From positions 1-64,000 of the forward strand of contig WEDG01005316.1 of assembly GCA_017591395.1 (NCBI GenBank): a DNA stretch of 64,000 nt, written 5' to 3'. The notes under the pieces were generated by a model. The model made no database searches. It worked only from the letters and a program-made list of their open reading frames with translations, and had not been told where the DNA came from. Positions 12,401 through 24,874 of this stretch are shown here, piece after piece. The number at the start of each line of letters is the position of its first letter. The stretch's first letter is position 1. This stretch comes from Schistocephalus solidus (lineage: Eukaryota > Platyhelminthes > Cestoda > Diphyllobothriidea > Diphyllobothriidae). The position numbers and the translations under genes are program-made.

Positions 12401-15400
12401 ACGTCAGTTTAAAAATAGACCTGGTTATAGGGGCAAGAACATTAATTAACTCCTTGTATTCACGAACTTGGAAAGATATATCTGCCATTCTACCTGGTCA
12501 CATGCAAGGAAATTTAATAGCTTCATACATATTATACAATACCTTCCGGCATTTCAGCTCAAACATACGCTCGTTGACGTAGGTGGCGCACATTTTTCCT
12601 CCCACCATCTTCAGTACTTCCTTACTCGTCGAAAATAATAAACCACTTTTTATAAAGTAACGTATCAGTTAATTGCAAGCAAAGTATTTCGTAAATATTT
12701 AATTCAGGAGTTTGGGTCAACACAGCTACAAACTGGAATGTCGAAAAGTGCATGGTTATACAGATTTAAAGTTGGTCTTAGATGTGTTCACGATAGGATG
12801 TAGATATTGGTGCTGTTCATTCTTTGCTGCTTTCTTGATCCTAGCATACTAAAAACTATCGCACACATTAAACAATTAGTTCCACTTAAAAAAGACAGTA
12901 AATATTTTTTATCAAAATTTGTAAAGGCGTGCAATAGCGTTGTTTTGGGTGCCTAATACGAACGACAGATAAGAGAATGCGAAAATAAAGCTGTAGTCAA
13001 CGGCTTGGTCGAGCACTTCCACACTAGGGAATGGATAGGAACGGCTTGTTAAGAGTAGCCATAAATAATTGTGTCGTTCCTCCGGCCCATATAGCTAACT
13101 GGATTTGTTTTAAATATGCCGTACTCGAACAAACACAAAAGAGGCGTTCCCATACTATCAATATTAGGTTAGACAACCGTTGAGTGCATTTTGCTTTATG
13201 AATTTTAAGTACAATGGAAACACCCTTAACAGCTGCATATTATGGCTTCCAACAAGAAAAGTCCTAAATATCATTCATATACGCGTTTCAGAAAACGCCA
13301 CGTTGGCAGAACCCTTATTTGACGTAAGAAACTCCACGTGGACCAATCAGTAATTTATAACCTTAAAACAGGAAAAAATATTTTACTATACGTACCAGTG
13401 AAATACGTCAGTTTAAAAATAGACCTGGTTATAGGGGCAAGAACATTAATTAACTCCTTGTATTCACGAACTTGGAAAGATATATCTGCCATTCTACCTG
13501 GTCACATGCAAGGAAATTTAATAGCTTCATACATATTATACAATACCTTCCGGCATTTCAGCTCAAACATACGCTCGTTGACGTACGTGGCGCACATTTT
13601 TCCTCCCACCATCTTCAGTACTTCCTTCTTCGTCGAAAATAATACACCACTTTTTATAAAGTAACGTATCAGTTAATTGCAAGCAAAAGTATTTCGTAAA
13701 TATTTAATTCAGGAGTTTGGGTCAACACAGCTACAAACTGGAATGTTGAAATGTGCATGATTATATAGATTTAAAGTTGGTCTTAGATGTGTTCACGATA
13801 GGATGTAGATATTGGTGCTGTTCATTCTTTGCTGCTTTCTCGATCCTAGCATACTAAAAACTATCGCACACACCAAACAATTTGTCCCACTAAAAGAAGA
13901 CAGTAAATATTTTGTATCAAAATTTGTAAAGGCGTGCAATAGCGTTGTTTTGGTTGCCTAATACGAAAGACAGATAAGAGAATGCGAAAATAAAGCTGTA
14001 GTCAACGGCTTGGTCGAGCACTTCCACCCTAGGGAATGGATAGGAACGGCTTGTTAAGAGTAGCCATAAATAAGTGTGTCGTTCCTCCGGCCCATATAGC
14101 TAACCGGATTTGTTTTAAATATGCCGTACTCGAACAAACACAAAAGAGGCGTTCCAATATTATTCATATTGGGTTAGTCAACCGTTAAGTGCATTTTGCT
14201 TTATGAATTTTAAGTACAATGGAAACACCCTTAACAGCTACATATTATGGCTTTCAACAAGAAAAGTCCTAAATATCATTCATATACGCGTTTCAGAAAA
14301 CGCCACGTTGGCAGAACCCTTATTTGACGTAAGAAACTCCACGTGGACCAATCAGTAATTTATAACCTTAAAACAGGAAAACATATTTTACGAGTGAAAT
14401 ACGTCAGTTTAAAAATGGACCTGGTTATAGGGGCAAGAACTTTAATCAACTCCTTGTATTCACGAACTTGGAAAGATATATCTGGCATTCTACCTGGTCA
14501 CATGCAAGGAAATTTAATAGCTTCATACATATTATACAATACCTTCCGGCATTTCAGCTCAAACATACGCTCGTTGACGTAGGTGGCGCACATTTTTCCT
14601 CCCACCATCTTCAGTACTTCCTTACTCGTCGAAAATAATAAACCACTGTTTATAAAGTAACGTATCAGTTAATTGCAAGCAAAGTATTTCGTAAGTATTG
14701 GATTCAGGAGTTTGGGTCAACACAGCTACAAACTGGAATTTCGAAAAGTGCATAATTATACAGATTTAAAGTTGGTCTTAGATGTGTTCATGATAGGATG
14801 TAGATATTGGTGGTGTTCATTCTTTGCTGCTTTCTCGATCCTAGCATACTAAAAACTATCGCACACATTAAACAATAATTTCCACTTAAAGAAGACAGTA
14901 AATATTTTGTATCGAAATTTGTAAAGGCGTGCAATAGCGTTCTTTTGGTTGCCAAATACGAAAGACAGATAAGGGATTGCGAAAATAAAGCTGTAGTCAA
15001 CGACTTGGTCGAGGACTTCCACACTAGGGAATGGAAAGGAACGGCTTGTTAAGAGTAGTCATAAATAATTGTGTCGTTCCTCCGGCCCATATAGCTAACC
15101 GGATTTGTTTTAAATATGCCGTACTTGAACATACACAAAAGAGGCGTTCCAATACTATCCATAATAGGTTAGTCAACCATTGAGTGCATTTTGCTTTCGG
15201 AATTTTAAGTACAATGGAAACACCCTTAAAAGCTGCATATTATGGCATTCAACAATAAAAGTCCTAAATATCATTCATATACGCGTTTCAGAAAACGCCA
15301 CGTTGGCAGAACCCTAATTTGACATAAGAAACTCCACTTGGACCAATCAGTAATTTATAACCTTCAAACAGGAAAAAATATTTTACTATACGTACGAGTG

Positions 15401-18389
15401 AAATACGTCATTTTAAAAATGGACCTGGTTGTAGGGGCGTAAAACTTTAATTAACTCCTTGTATTCACGAACTTGGAAAGAAATATCTGCCATTCTACCT
15501 GGTCACATTCAAGGAAATTTAAGAGCTTCATACATATTATACAATACCTTCCGGCATTTCAGCTCAAAAATATGCTCGTTGACGTAAGTGGCGCAAATCT
15601 TTCCACCCACCATCTTCAGTACTTCCTTACTCGTTGAAAATAACACACCACTGTTTATAAAGTAACGTATCAGTTAATTGCAAGCAAAGTATTTCGTAAA
15701 TATTTAATTCAGGAGTTTGGGTCAACACAGCTACAAATTGGAATGTCATAAGGTGCATGATTATACAGATTTAAAGTGGGTCTTAGATGTGTTCACGATA
15801 GGATGTAGATATTGGTGGTGTTCATTCTTTGCTACTTCCTCGATCCTAGCATACTAAAAGCTATCGCACACACTTAACAATTAGTCCCACTAAAAGAAGA
15901 CAGTAAATATTTTGCATCAAAATTTGTAAAGGCGTGCAATAGCGTTGTTTTGGTTGCCTAATACGAAAGACAGATAAGAGAATGCGAAAATAAAGCTGTA
16001 GTCAACGACTTGGTCGAGCACTTCCACACTAGGGAATGGATAGGAACGGCTTGTTAAGAGTAGCAAAAAATAATTGTGTCGTTCCTGCGGCCCATATAGC
16101 TAACCGGATTTGTTTAAAATATGCCGTACTCGAACAAACAAAAGAGGCGTTCCCATACTATCCATATTAGGTTAGTCAACCGTTGAGTGCATTTTGCTTT
16201 ATGAATTTTAAGTACAATGGAAACGCCCTTAACAGCTGCATATTATGGTTTTCAACAAGAAAAGTACTAAATATCATTCATATACGCGTTTCAGAAAAAC
16301 GCCACGTTGGCAGAACCATAATTTGACGTAAGAAACTCCACGTTGACCAATCAGTAATTTATAACCTTAAAACGGGAAAAACTATTTTACTATACGTACG
16401 AGTGAAATACGTCAGTTTAAAAATGGACCTGGTTATAGGGGCAAGAACATTAATATACTCCTTGTATTCACGAACTTGGAAAGATATATCTGCCATTCTA
16501 CCTGGTCACATGCAAGGAAATTTAATAGCTTCATACATATTATACAATACCTTCCGGCATTTCAGCTCAAACATACGCTCGTTGACGTAGGTGGCGCACA
16601 TTTTTCATCCCACCATCTTCAGTCCTTTTCCTTACTCGTCGAAAATAATAAACGACTGTTTATAAAGTAACGTATCAGTTAATTGCAAGCAAAGAATTTC
16701 CGTAAGTATTGAATTCAGGAGTTTGGGTCAACACAGCTACAAACTGGAATTTCGAAATATGCATTATTATACAGATTTAAAGTTGGTCTTAGATGTGTTC
16801 ACGATAGGATGTAGATATTGGTGGTGTTCATTCTTTGCTACTTCCTCGATCCTAGCATACTAAAAACTATCGCACACACTAAACAATTAGTTCAACTAAA
16901 AGAAGACAGTAAATATTTTGTATCAAAATTTGTAAAGGCGTGCAATAGCGTTGTTTTGGTTGCCTAATACGAAAGACAGATAAGAGAATGCGAAAATAAA
17001 GCTGTAGTCAACGACTTGGTCGAGCACTTCCACACTAGGGAATGGATAGGAACGACTTGTTAAGAGTAGCCATAAATAATTGTGTCGTTCCTGCGGCCCA
17101 TATAGCTAACCGGATTTGTTTTAAATATGCCGTACTCGAACAAACACAAAAGAGGCGTTCCCATACTATCCATATTAGGTTAGTCAACCGTTGAGTGCAT
17201 TTTGCTTTATGAATTTTAAGTACAATGGAAACGCCCTCAACAGCTGCATATTATGGCTTCCAACAAGAAAAGTCCTAAATATCATTCATATACGTGTTTC
17301 AGAAAACGCCACGTTGGCAGAACCATAATTTGACGTAAGAAACTCCACGTGGACCAATCAGTGGTTTATAACCTTAAAACAGGAAAACATATTTTACTAT
17401 ACGTACGAGTGAAATACGTCAGTTTAAAAATGGACCTGGTTATAGGGGCAAGAACATTAATATACTCCTTGTATTCACGAACTTGGAAAGATATATCTGC
17501 CATTCTACCTGGTAACATGCAAGGAAATTTAAGAGCTTCATACATATTATACAATACCTTCCGGCATTTCAGCTCAAACATACGCTCGTTGACGTAGGTG
17601 GCGCACATTTTTCATCCCACCATCTTCAGTACTTCCTTACTCGTCGAAAATAATAAACCACTGTTTATAAAGACACGTATCAGTTAATTGCAAGCAAGTA
17701 TTTCGTAAGTATTGAATTCAGGAGTTTGGGTCAACACAGCTACAAACTGGAATTTCGAAATATGCATTATTATACAGATTTAAAGTTGGTCTTAGATGTG
17801 TTCACGATAGGATGTAGATATTGGTGGTGTTCATTCTTTGCTACTTCCTCGATCCTAGCATACTAAAAACTATCGCACACACTAAACAATTAGTTCAACT
17901 AAAAGAAGACAGTAAATATTTTGTATCAAAATTTGTAAAGGCGTGCAATAGCGTTCTTTTGGTTGCCTAATACGAAAGACAGATAAGGGAATGCGAAAAT
18001 AAAGCTGTAGTCAACGACTTGTTCGAGGACTTCCACACTAGGGAATGGAAAGGAACGGCTTGTTAAGAGTAGTCATAAATAATTGTGTCGTTCCTCCGGC
18101 CCATATAGCTAACCGGATTTGTTTTAAATATGCCGTACTCGAACATACACAAAGAGGCGTTCCAATACTATACATAATAGGTTAGTCAACCATTGAGTGC
18201 ATTTTGCTTTCGGAATTTTAAGTACAATGGAAACACCCTTAACAGCTGCATATTATGGCTTTCAACAAGAAAAGTCCTAAATATCATTCATATGCGCGTT
18301 TCAGAAAACGCCACGATGGCATAACCCTAATTTGACGTAAGAAACTCCACGTGGACCAATCAGTAATTTATAACCTTGAAACAGGAAAT

Positions 18390-18770
18390 ATGAGTGTGGC
18401 AGGGATAGGTGCCCTTATGGCACTCGCACCTGCGCCCGATCTCGCCTCCAGTCTTTTTGAATCTGTCTTGATAATAGGCACAGGCGAGTGAGGGAAGAAA
18501 GATTGTGGTAGCGCAAGGCTACCATCACTTAAAGCTAATCAAGGCGCAAGTCCCCGTCTCTGCACCACCACAGGGCGGTCCTCGTCGGAATCGACCGTTG
18601 TATTATCTGAGGGATGTCATGTCTATTGGCCATGCTGCATCTGCCGAGGGGTGGCGTGTTCAAGTGGCGCTTGGGCAGCCGGGACTAGCTGGACGAACAT
18701 GCGACTGTAACTTGCTGAGTCGAACTGTAGTTGTTTGATCGGGTTTTTCCCTTTGAATCAAATTTTCAGA
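18390..18770. other. GC-rich block at the right edge of the satellite
   Basis: Base composition changes sharply at 18390. The block opens with 'gagtgtggcagggataggtg' and contains an imperfect palindromic run (GGTGCCCTTATGGCACTCGCACC). It carries no recognised coding motif. It may be a fragment of another mobile element. An AATAAA lies further on near 18910, in AT-rich sequence that I cannot assign. Confidence 0.35.
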
Positions 18771-19069
18771 ATTCGCCCCTCTACCATCTCGCTTTACCTG
18801 TTTGTACCGTCACTCCGATAAGTCCCGTTCTGTTAATTATTTCACTTTATATCTATTTCCTTACGTTTTTATACCATTTTACAATAGTTCGATATCACTC
18901 TGCTGTTTCAATAAAATTCTAACCTACTTCCGATTCTCTTTTACGATGTGACAGTTCCAAATTCAGCGAGTCCGTTCACATTGACTTATCCAGACTTTTA
19001 GATAAAGCTGTGAATACTTCATCCCCCAACGAAATACAACCCCATACACCCGAGGGAGACGTGCCATAC

Positions 19070-19476
19070 CGCCCCCTTCTCGCTCGGTCGCTACAAATGG
19101 CAATCGGTGTTCGGTCTGCAGGTCAGCCAGTCTGAAACCACTCGCTGCGAAGTTCCATGACCAACATTTCGAGCCACGCGGGGAGGATGCGGGTGACCAG
19201 TAATCCCGGTGACAGCGAACCAAATGGCCGAGTAATTGTCACGCCAGGAATCGACAACGGTGATGAAATCACGGCCATTAACGACTCGGGTACGGACCAA
19301 AAATCAACCATCGCAACCCCAGCGGTGAATACGAGGACTGCCAGCGATAGTAGGCCTGTGGTTGCCAGGCAACCACGCCCTATAAATAATGCACAACTTG
19401 TGTCCCAAGTACCCTTCTCTGCAACTGTCTCTGATGATGGGTTCCAGAGGGAATCCGAAACGTCAGGCCAATAAAC
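19070..19476 (+). pseudogene. Penelope-like element (second family), 3' coding end
   Basis: The frame ending at 19474 closes with SDDG...ETSGQ and a stop, matching the closing SDDE...ETSGQ of the Penelope-like copies at 40.6-46.9 kb. The DNA around it also matches in layout: CCTATAAATA upstream, then the TCTGATGA core, GAAACGTCAGG, CAATAAA, and 'gtgatcgc' followed by 'tcttcttc' downstream. Sequence outside these anchors is different, so it is a second family rather than another copy. The RT and GIY-YIG parts are absent; the insertion is 5' truncated. Confidence 0.65.
19425..19475 (+). ncRNA. Hammerhead ribozyme-like motif in Penelope 3' end
   Basis: The core CUGAUGA (19431-19437) is followed by one extra U, a 7-bp stem II (GGGUUCC at 19439-19445 pairing with GGAAUCC at 19450-19456, one G-U) closed by loop AGAG, then GAAA (19457-19460) and CGUC (19461-19464). 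Expected cleavage is after C19464. The UCU before the core can pair with AGG after it (one U-G) as the start of stem I. Stem III is only the palindrome ACGU, which needs two molecules; such minimal dimeric hammerheads are described for Penelope-like elements. The extra U between the core and stem II is a deviation. The motif also encodes the last codons of the element's protein. Confidence 0.6.
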
Positions 19477-21335
19477 ACCATGTTCCAGTGATCGCTCTTC
19501 TTCTGAACTAGGGAGGACTTCTCAACGGCATCTGGGGCACGCATGCCTACTTAGGATAGGTAACTGCGTCAAGTTCTTCAAAAACGACATAACCGTTCAT
19601 TGCCCAAGTTTTCAGCACCCGTTTCTGAGTTCTGCGGCAGACGGGTGGCGGAATTTCGACCTTGGCGATCGATGGAGCCCTACACGTGTTCCACGGAGTG
19701 CGTGCATGACGGTGACTGGCGCCTGAATTAGTTATTGAGGCAGACTACCACGGCATATACAGCAATATCTACTCACTCAGTCAGCTGGATTCGGTGACAA
19801 GAGTGTCTAAGCGATGGGAGTTGGGCTCTTGTGCGATGAATGATAAGGCTAAACAACCAGTTTTCGCATACCAAACACAGCACAGCATATACCAATCGTT
19901 TAGGAGAACGACCAATCTCACACACAGGAGAGTCCATAAGGCCACCCCGAGAAGGAGCCACTGCAGCCTGAGTCTCCTTGTTTAGAGGGACTAAGTTGTC
20001 TCGTTGGTCACCAATTTTCCAAACCAAAACTCTTGACGCATCGCAATAGATTCAGGAACATAGGATTTATTTTAGTGAGGAATGCGATGATGAGCCGTGG
20101 GGATGCGTTCTCCAATGCCAGCGTCCCCCTCTCTGCACCAGTCAACCATGCGAGCCTGTCAACGAGCATTGAATAAGGTGGTGTGAGGACCTTTACGTAC
20201 TTCTTGTCGCCATACTCTCCGGTGGTAGTTTCCAGCTCCCACGGACTCTGCGCAGTCTGGCTGAGGCGTGCTATGGGCAAATTGAACCTTGTTTTGGTTC
20301 GGTGCATTGCCAGCACAAGCCGTCGCAGAGGCTGAAGACTATGAGTACCACACAAAATTAAGTGCCATTTTAATCGTACAACATCAGAAATACAGAAAGT
20401 AAGTGTGTACCCCTCACTCAACACAATGGGGCGTCATAAATCTGGTTAAAAATAAAGGAGTTTACGCAGGTCGCGGTCGTGGCCGCCTCGTGGAGCTGTA
20501 GTACAAAGAGAAACTTATAATCATCGATCAGTCGTATTAATGTGCACGTAGAAACCTTTGTGACATTATTCGTTGGCCGCTAAGACGGCTCTTTGTTGGG
20601 GGCACACTGGCATACGCGAACTCGAAAATACAAGCCAATACTTCAGTGCTACCTTCTAAATGCCTCTCAAAAAGGGTCAATTTTAAGGCCCATAATACCC
20701 CCACAGAAACAAGGAGTGTGGGTCTGAGCGTCCGACAGATAAAAGGGTTTAAATAAGGTAATACAGTTCGACACAGAGCTTAATATATAGAGAGAGCTAC
20801 GCTTTATTTTGAAAGTAAAATTCCAAAAATTTCAGCAAAAAGGTCCTCCATTCACCGTGAAGAATCGTCCTTGAATGGGTCTCAAAATATCGATCAATTT
20901 GTACTTCCTTCAAAATGGTGCCAGCGTCGTGCACTGATGACCTCATTTTGTTGTTCGAATAAACAAATAGGGTTAAAATACAGTATATAATGGGTAAACT
21001 AGGTCAATCGACGTACATATAAGAGGATTCACATGCGAATGTAGAGCAGAAAAGATGGCGGCTCAATTTCAATTTAAAAAATTTCTGCGTACTGCGTACT
21101 ACCAATCTCATCGAATGCATAACTAATACGTATACATTGACTTGCTTCCCAACGTAGCTCTCGGCTCCAACATTTCGTTTATTCTCTCATAAAAATCCTT
21201 ATTTCCAGCGAAGATGAATGATATAGATATATTTATTTTTGGAATGTTAATCATGTCCGACTCAGAAAAGGGGGACTGAGATGGCCACTTCTGGTTTGTT
21301 TGCTGTTGTCAGTCTTACCGGAATATATGTCGTTC
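19477..21335. other. Unassigned stretch
   Basis: No convincing gene was found. Open frames such as the 138-codon minus-strand one at 20008-20424 lack recognisable motifs. The start of a dispersed repeat ('gacggtgactggcgcctgaattagtt', about 19709) is shared with 35325 and 40225. Confidence 0.4.
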
Positions 21336-21339
21336 GATC

Positions 21340-21410
21340 ATGATTCAGTGGATCATTGACCTAGATGTTCCAGCATCTAGGCCACGGGTTCACGTCCCGT
21401 AGGCTACAGT
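21340..21410 (+). repeat. tRNA-like SINE head
   Basis: The sequence folds as a tRNA-like piece: a D-arm-like CAGTGGATCATTGA, a stem-loop with CTAGATG pairing with CATCTAG, and a perfect T arm in which ACGGG pairs with CCCGT around the 7-base loop TTCACGT. GGTTCACGTCC fits a Pol III B box. The acceptor stem is not clear, so I call it a tRNA-derived SINE fragment rather than a tRNA gene. Confidence 0.5.
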
Positions 21411-22900
21411 CGACGATGTTCAGTTCCACTTAGATCTCTGAATGTCCAGTAGATCAACTGTCACGCATTATCGGCACCATAATCGACGGAACTGAGCAGA
21501 TTTAAAAACGCTATGGGTCAAGGACGACTGTTGGAAAAGGTGTTCCACTTGTTTCACAGTATTCAGGGAGACCTGTATTGAGGTCGCTTAGGTAATAGTA
21601 TTTAATTTTTTTACAGAGCCTTCGAAAGGCTGGCTTTTACGTGGAGCTAATATGAAAAAAATAAATTTGTTTGTGATCAATACAAGGAGAATGGACCGCG
21701 CTAAATAACCGTAAATATTTGAAAGCAGCATGTGAATTAACCATGCATGCATTTCTACGGTACTTTTTTACTTGCACCCTCCCAATCTCTCGTCAAAATA
21801 GGGTTTTCTTTTAAATAGCACCACTCAACCTTCTAAACAGGGGTTGTGTTGATCCACGGAAAATAGTGCAAGACGCAAGATAGACCGACGCTGCTATCGT
21901 AAGGTGATTAAAAAGGAACAAAGCAGCATCACCATTTGATCGATTGGGTTAGGTCAATTATAGAGGATATCGATATTTCACAAGACTCGATATCTGCATC
22001 TCAGCGTTGTCCTCTTAAACAAAGGGTCTAATACTGCTTGAACATGCCCAACGAGTCATGTCGCTTGGAGATTACATAATCAAAATACTTACCGTTAAAA
22101 TCTTGACTGAGTCCGCATAGTAAAGTAAGTGATCCCTTGTCACCTGATAATTCCACTACCGCATGTTCTGCGTACGCAGTAAATTAGGGAGGCGCTGTAT
22201 TCGAGTACGCGTGTAACTCGGTAATGAAGACTTTCACCTATCCATCGAAGCAGGAATACTTGTAGAGACGGTTCCGCGTGCGCATCAAGCACGCTCCCTC
22301 GAGGTTTCGTCAAGTATTTGACACAGGAGTCGCCATATGGTTATATCCACGGAACTAAGGGCTTTTTTCGGCCCCGTGCGGACAAGGCAGTTTACTAAAG
22401 GAAATTTTTCGAGGTATGATGGTCGACAACCCGAAGATCTCCAAACTACAAACCAGGGAAGTAAAATTAATGAAACAACTTTTACTTAGGCGAAAGGGCG
22501 TACACTAATCTCAGTAGGCAGTTGCAGCAAACCCTCATGTCTCCTAACACAGCATATACGCCAACGCTCCAACATGAGGATCAGAAATTCTGCATGCATG
22601 GTACAGGCGAATGTCCCAGTTCCGGTTACTCGTTCCCTTAACACTAGAGATGTACTTATTTGTTTGAGCTTTTAAATTTGCACGGAGGCTAATTAACAAA
22701 GACAACAGGAGACAGAACAGGCGGTATCTGTTGGATTCCTTAGTCAATCATCTTGTTGTCGCGCGTTTTCAGATAATTCAGCAAGGCTCTGCATGCTGAC
22801 GGCGGGGCAGTGTGCTGGTAAACTGGTTATCATAGTGAACTGAAGACTTCCGCCTGTCTATAGAGGCAACAAAGCAGACACTGAGCTACGCTAGCTGAAA
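21411..22900. other. Unassigned stretch
   Basis: I see no coding domain, RNA motif or clear repeat here. Confidence 0.4.
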
Positions 22901-22911
22901 ATTCTCCTATC

Positions 22912-23157
22912 GCTCTTCTCTTAATGGGTTGTGAGAACACCGGTAGAGAAAAAAGGCTGGGTTGGGCCCGGTTCCGTGCACGGAGGGGGCCATGGTAGGA
23001 CAGAAAAACTTGACGAGTTGGAACCCAGTTCCAGAAGACTGGTTCAACTGATACATTTGGGTGCCGGCAACCTCATTGTCTTCGGTCAGATGGATTACAG
23101 CCTCGCATAAAATGCAAGACCTGTGCAAGCACTCACGGCACACGAGTTTTCCTCTCA
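22912..23157 (-). CDS. Possible cysteine-rich exon, unidentified
   Basis: A minus-strand frame downstream of a pyrimidine-rich acceptor-like sequence (about 23157) has codon use biased to C/G at third positions and reads VCRECLHRSCILCEAV near its start, then SSGTGFQLVKFFCP. The paired cysteines could suggest a metal-binding or secreted domain. It runs to a TAG near 22915, and I find no good donor site. It lies downstream of the lectin gene on the same strand and would belong to a different gene. I cannot name a family, and it may be chance. Confidence 0.2.
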
Positions 23158-24870
23158 ATGGAATCGGGAGGAAAGAGTTCGCGATGCCAGCTTGTTGCAT
23201 CGTCGACCATGGTAACAGCGGTCACTACAGTCAATGAGATCTGATTGTAGTTTTTGGGTTGACAGTAAGGTACACTTTGCCGACAGCCACCAGGAATTAA
23301 ACAAATTAATCGACCTATCGGACGGACGGCTGCAGCTGTAGTAAAAATAGACCTTTGAAAATATAAAAATTAATTCCGCCGACATATTCAGAAAATTGTG
23401 TCATTGACACCGCTGCCTGAGAAGGAATCGTGCAGACCCAGGCCGGTATTCTACAGTTAAGTATCACGGCCGTATGATTCGTAACTGCAGTCCGCCTGAA
23501 GATCCTAATTCAAAGTTTTGCTTCATCTTAAATGTTGCGATAGAAGGTGCGCATTCACAGGACCGACCGTCACCACAGGTAGACTAGAGGAGAGTCACTT
23601 GACATTTCATAATGCGCTAATGTTACCTTGGGAAGAAGCCACCATCGGATTGTTGGGCTATACCTTCTACTCCAGACAAAACCCAACTGCAGCCTTCTGC
23701 GGTCAGAATCGCTTATATTTCCCCCCCCCCCCACCGTCGGCAGGGCACGAGAATAGGAACACTCCCCAGTTAGGAAGGAAGGGTAAAATATTCCGTCCCA
23801 ACCTTAACAGTAACATAAACCTTGCCTTAAACCGAAGTTTCCTGACCGTTGGCGCAAAGCAACCTGTATTACTGGCGGGTCCTGTTCTCATGTCCTACAG
23901 GGGAGGGAAGGGGCCAAATCGTGGGCCGTATCTCCCCTCATGCAAGTCCAGTACGTGTCAGTCACGTGGAGCAACCTCAACCGGCACAGAGATCCTGACG
24001 GTTTCGGAACAGGGCTCTCATAAGCGTAGACCATCCTGAATGCCATAGATAGTCATCTCCTGGAAGATGGACACCGTGTAGGCGATGATATTTCAACGTC
24101 ATTTTAAAATTCCAACATGCCATACTAGAAACGTGTGTTTGAGTATGCACATATTGTCCGCAAGAATTTAATACAAGGTAGTGCCATTGCTTCTTAACAA
24201 GAGAACAACGCACTAAGAGCCGTAGTCTCCCGTTGGCAAGTTAACGTAGCGGTAACGATGGCAGCCAGTAGCACGGCTCGTGTTCTCTAAACCAACATGT
24301 TCTCCAAGCCAGGGGTGGTCGAGCAGGCGACAGAAAAGAGAGGTGACACAAAACATCACCTTTTGGGACGGCAAAGGCAAGGGAAATGAGGGGTGGGTAA
24401 GGAAGCGAAAAAAGTGAGCATAATTAGGTGCTTGTGGAGATTGGAGATAAGTGAACATCTCCTGCTGCACGGACTTCTGGAATGTTTTGTGTGCCAGCAT
24501 GGTGAAGAGGGGGGCGGAAGTATGGCGTTTACTTGTGAAAGAATGGTAGACAGCGAAGGAATTGGCTAGAAAGACATTTCATTAATTTTCCACAACTTCA
24601 CCACCCGTCACTTTTAGCCTCCTTTATGCATGTCTAGGAATTTGCTAAAACTAAAATACCACAAAAAAGAGTTTCCCAGGGTAAAAAAATCGAAAGCATT
24701 ACAGAGTTTTCAGTATACCAAGATAGTCGGAACTAGGGGGAAGAGGAGCCAGTTAACAAGAGAAGGCAGACAGGATATAAACAGAACGTGAGCCAGGTGG
24801 CTAAGTGGACCAGATGGGCTTTTGCGAAGGCGGTGGATGCGTATCCTCAAGAGCTGGTGCAGGTGACCAA
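23158..24870. other. Unassigned stretch downstream of the lectin gene
   Basis: It should contain the lectin 3' UTR on the minus strand, but I cannot place its end. A poly-C run lies at about 23721-23731. The 173-codon plus-strand frame at 23518-24039 spans that run and has no recognisable motif. Confidence 0.4.
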
Positions 24871-24874
24871 GTTG

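Larger units (their letters stand above)
4031..18389 (+). repeat. Satellite array, ~1003-bp unit, about 14 full units
   Basis: The anchor CACGTGGACCAATCAG (or a close variant) recurs at 5270, 6285, 7297, 8317, 9323, 10326, 11328, 12331, 13335, 14340, 15335, 16339, 17346 and 18348. Spacing is 1002-1007 bp in most units and 1006-1020 bp in the first four. Whole units align along their full length with few substitutions. No transposase, RT, rRNA, 5S or histone sequence is present. Each unit holds a short frame of 55 codons starting about 84 bases after the anchor, but it is intact in only about five units, so I treat the array as non-coding. The array begins inside a unit at about 4031 and ends abruptly at about 18389. 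Confidence 0.93.

Noticed and set aside
4031..18389. Satellite as 5S rRNA, snRNA, spliced-leader RNA or histone cluster
   Set aside because: I found no 5S internal control sequence, Sm site with adjacent hairpin, ATG|GT leader structure kept in all units, or histone codons.
4031..18389. CRISPR array
   Set aside because: Units are about 1 kb and similar throughout, with no unique spacers. The genome is eukaryotic.
20008..20424. 138-codon minus-strand ORF as a gene
   Set aside because: It has no recognisable domain or splice context, and overlapping long frames on the other strand indicate GC-rich chance openness.
23518..24039. 173-codon plus-strand ORF as a gene
   Set aside because: It spans a poly-C run, has no motif, and has no supporting start or splice context.
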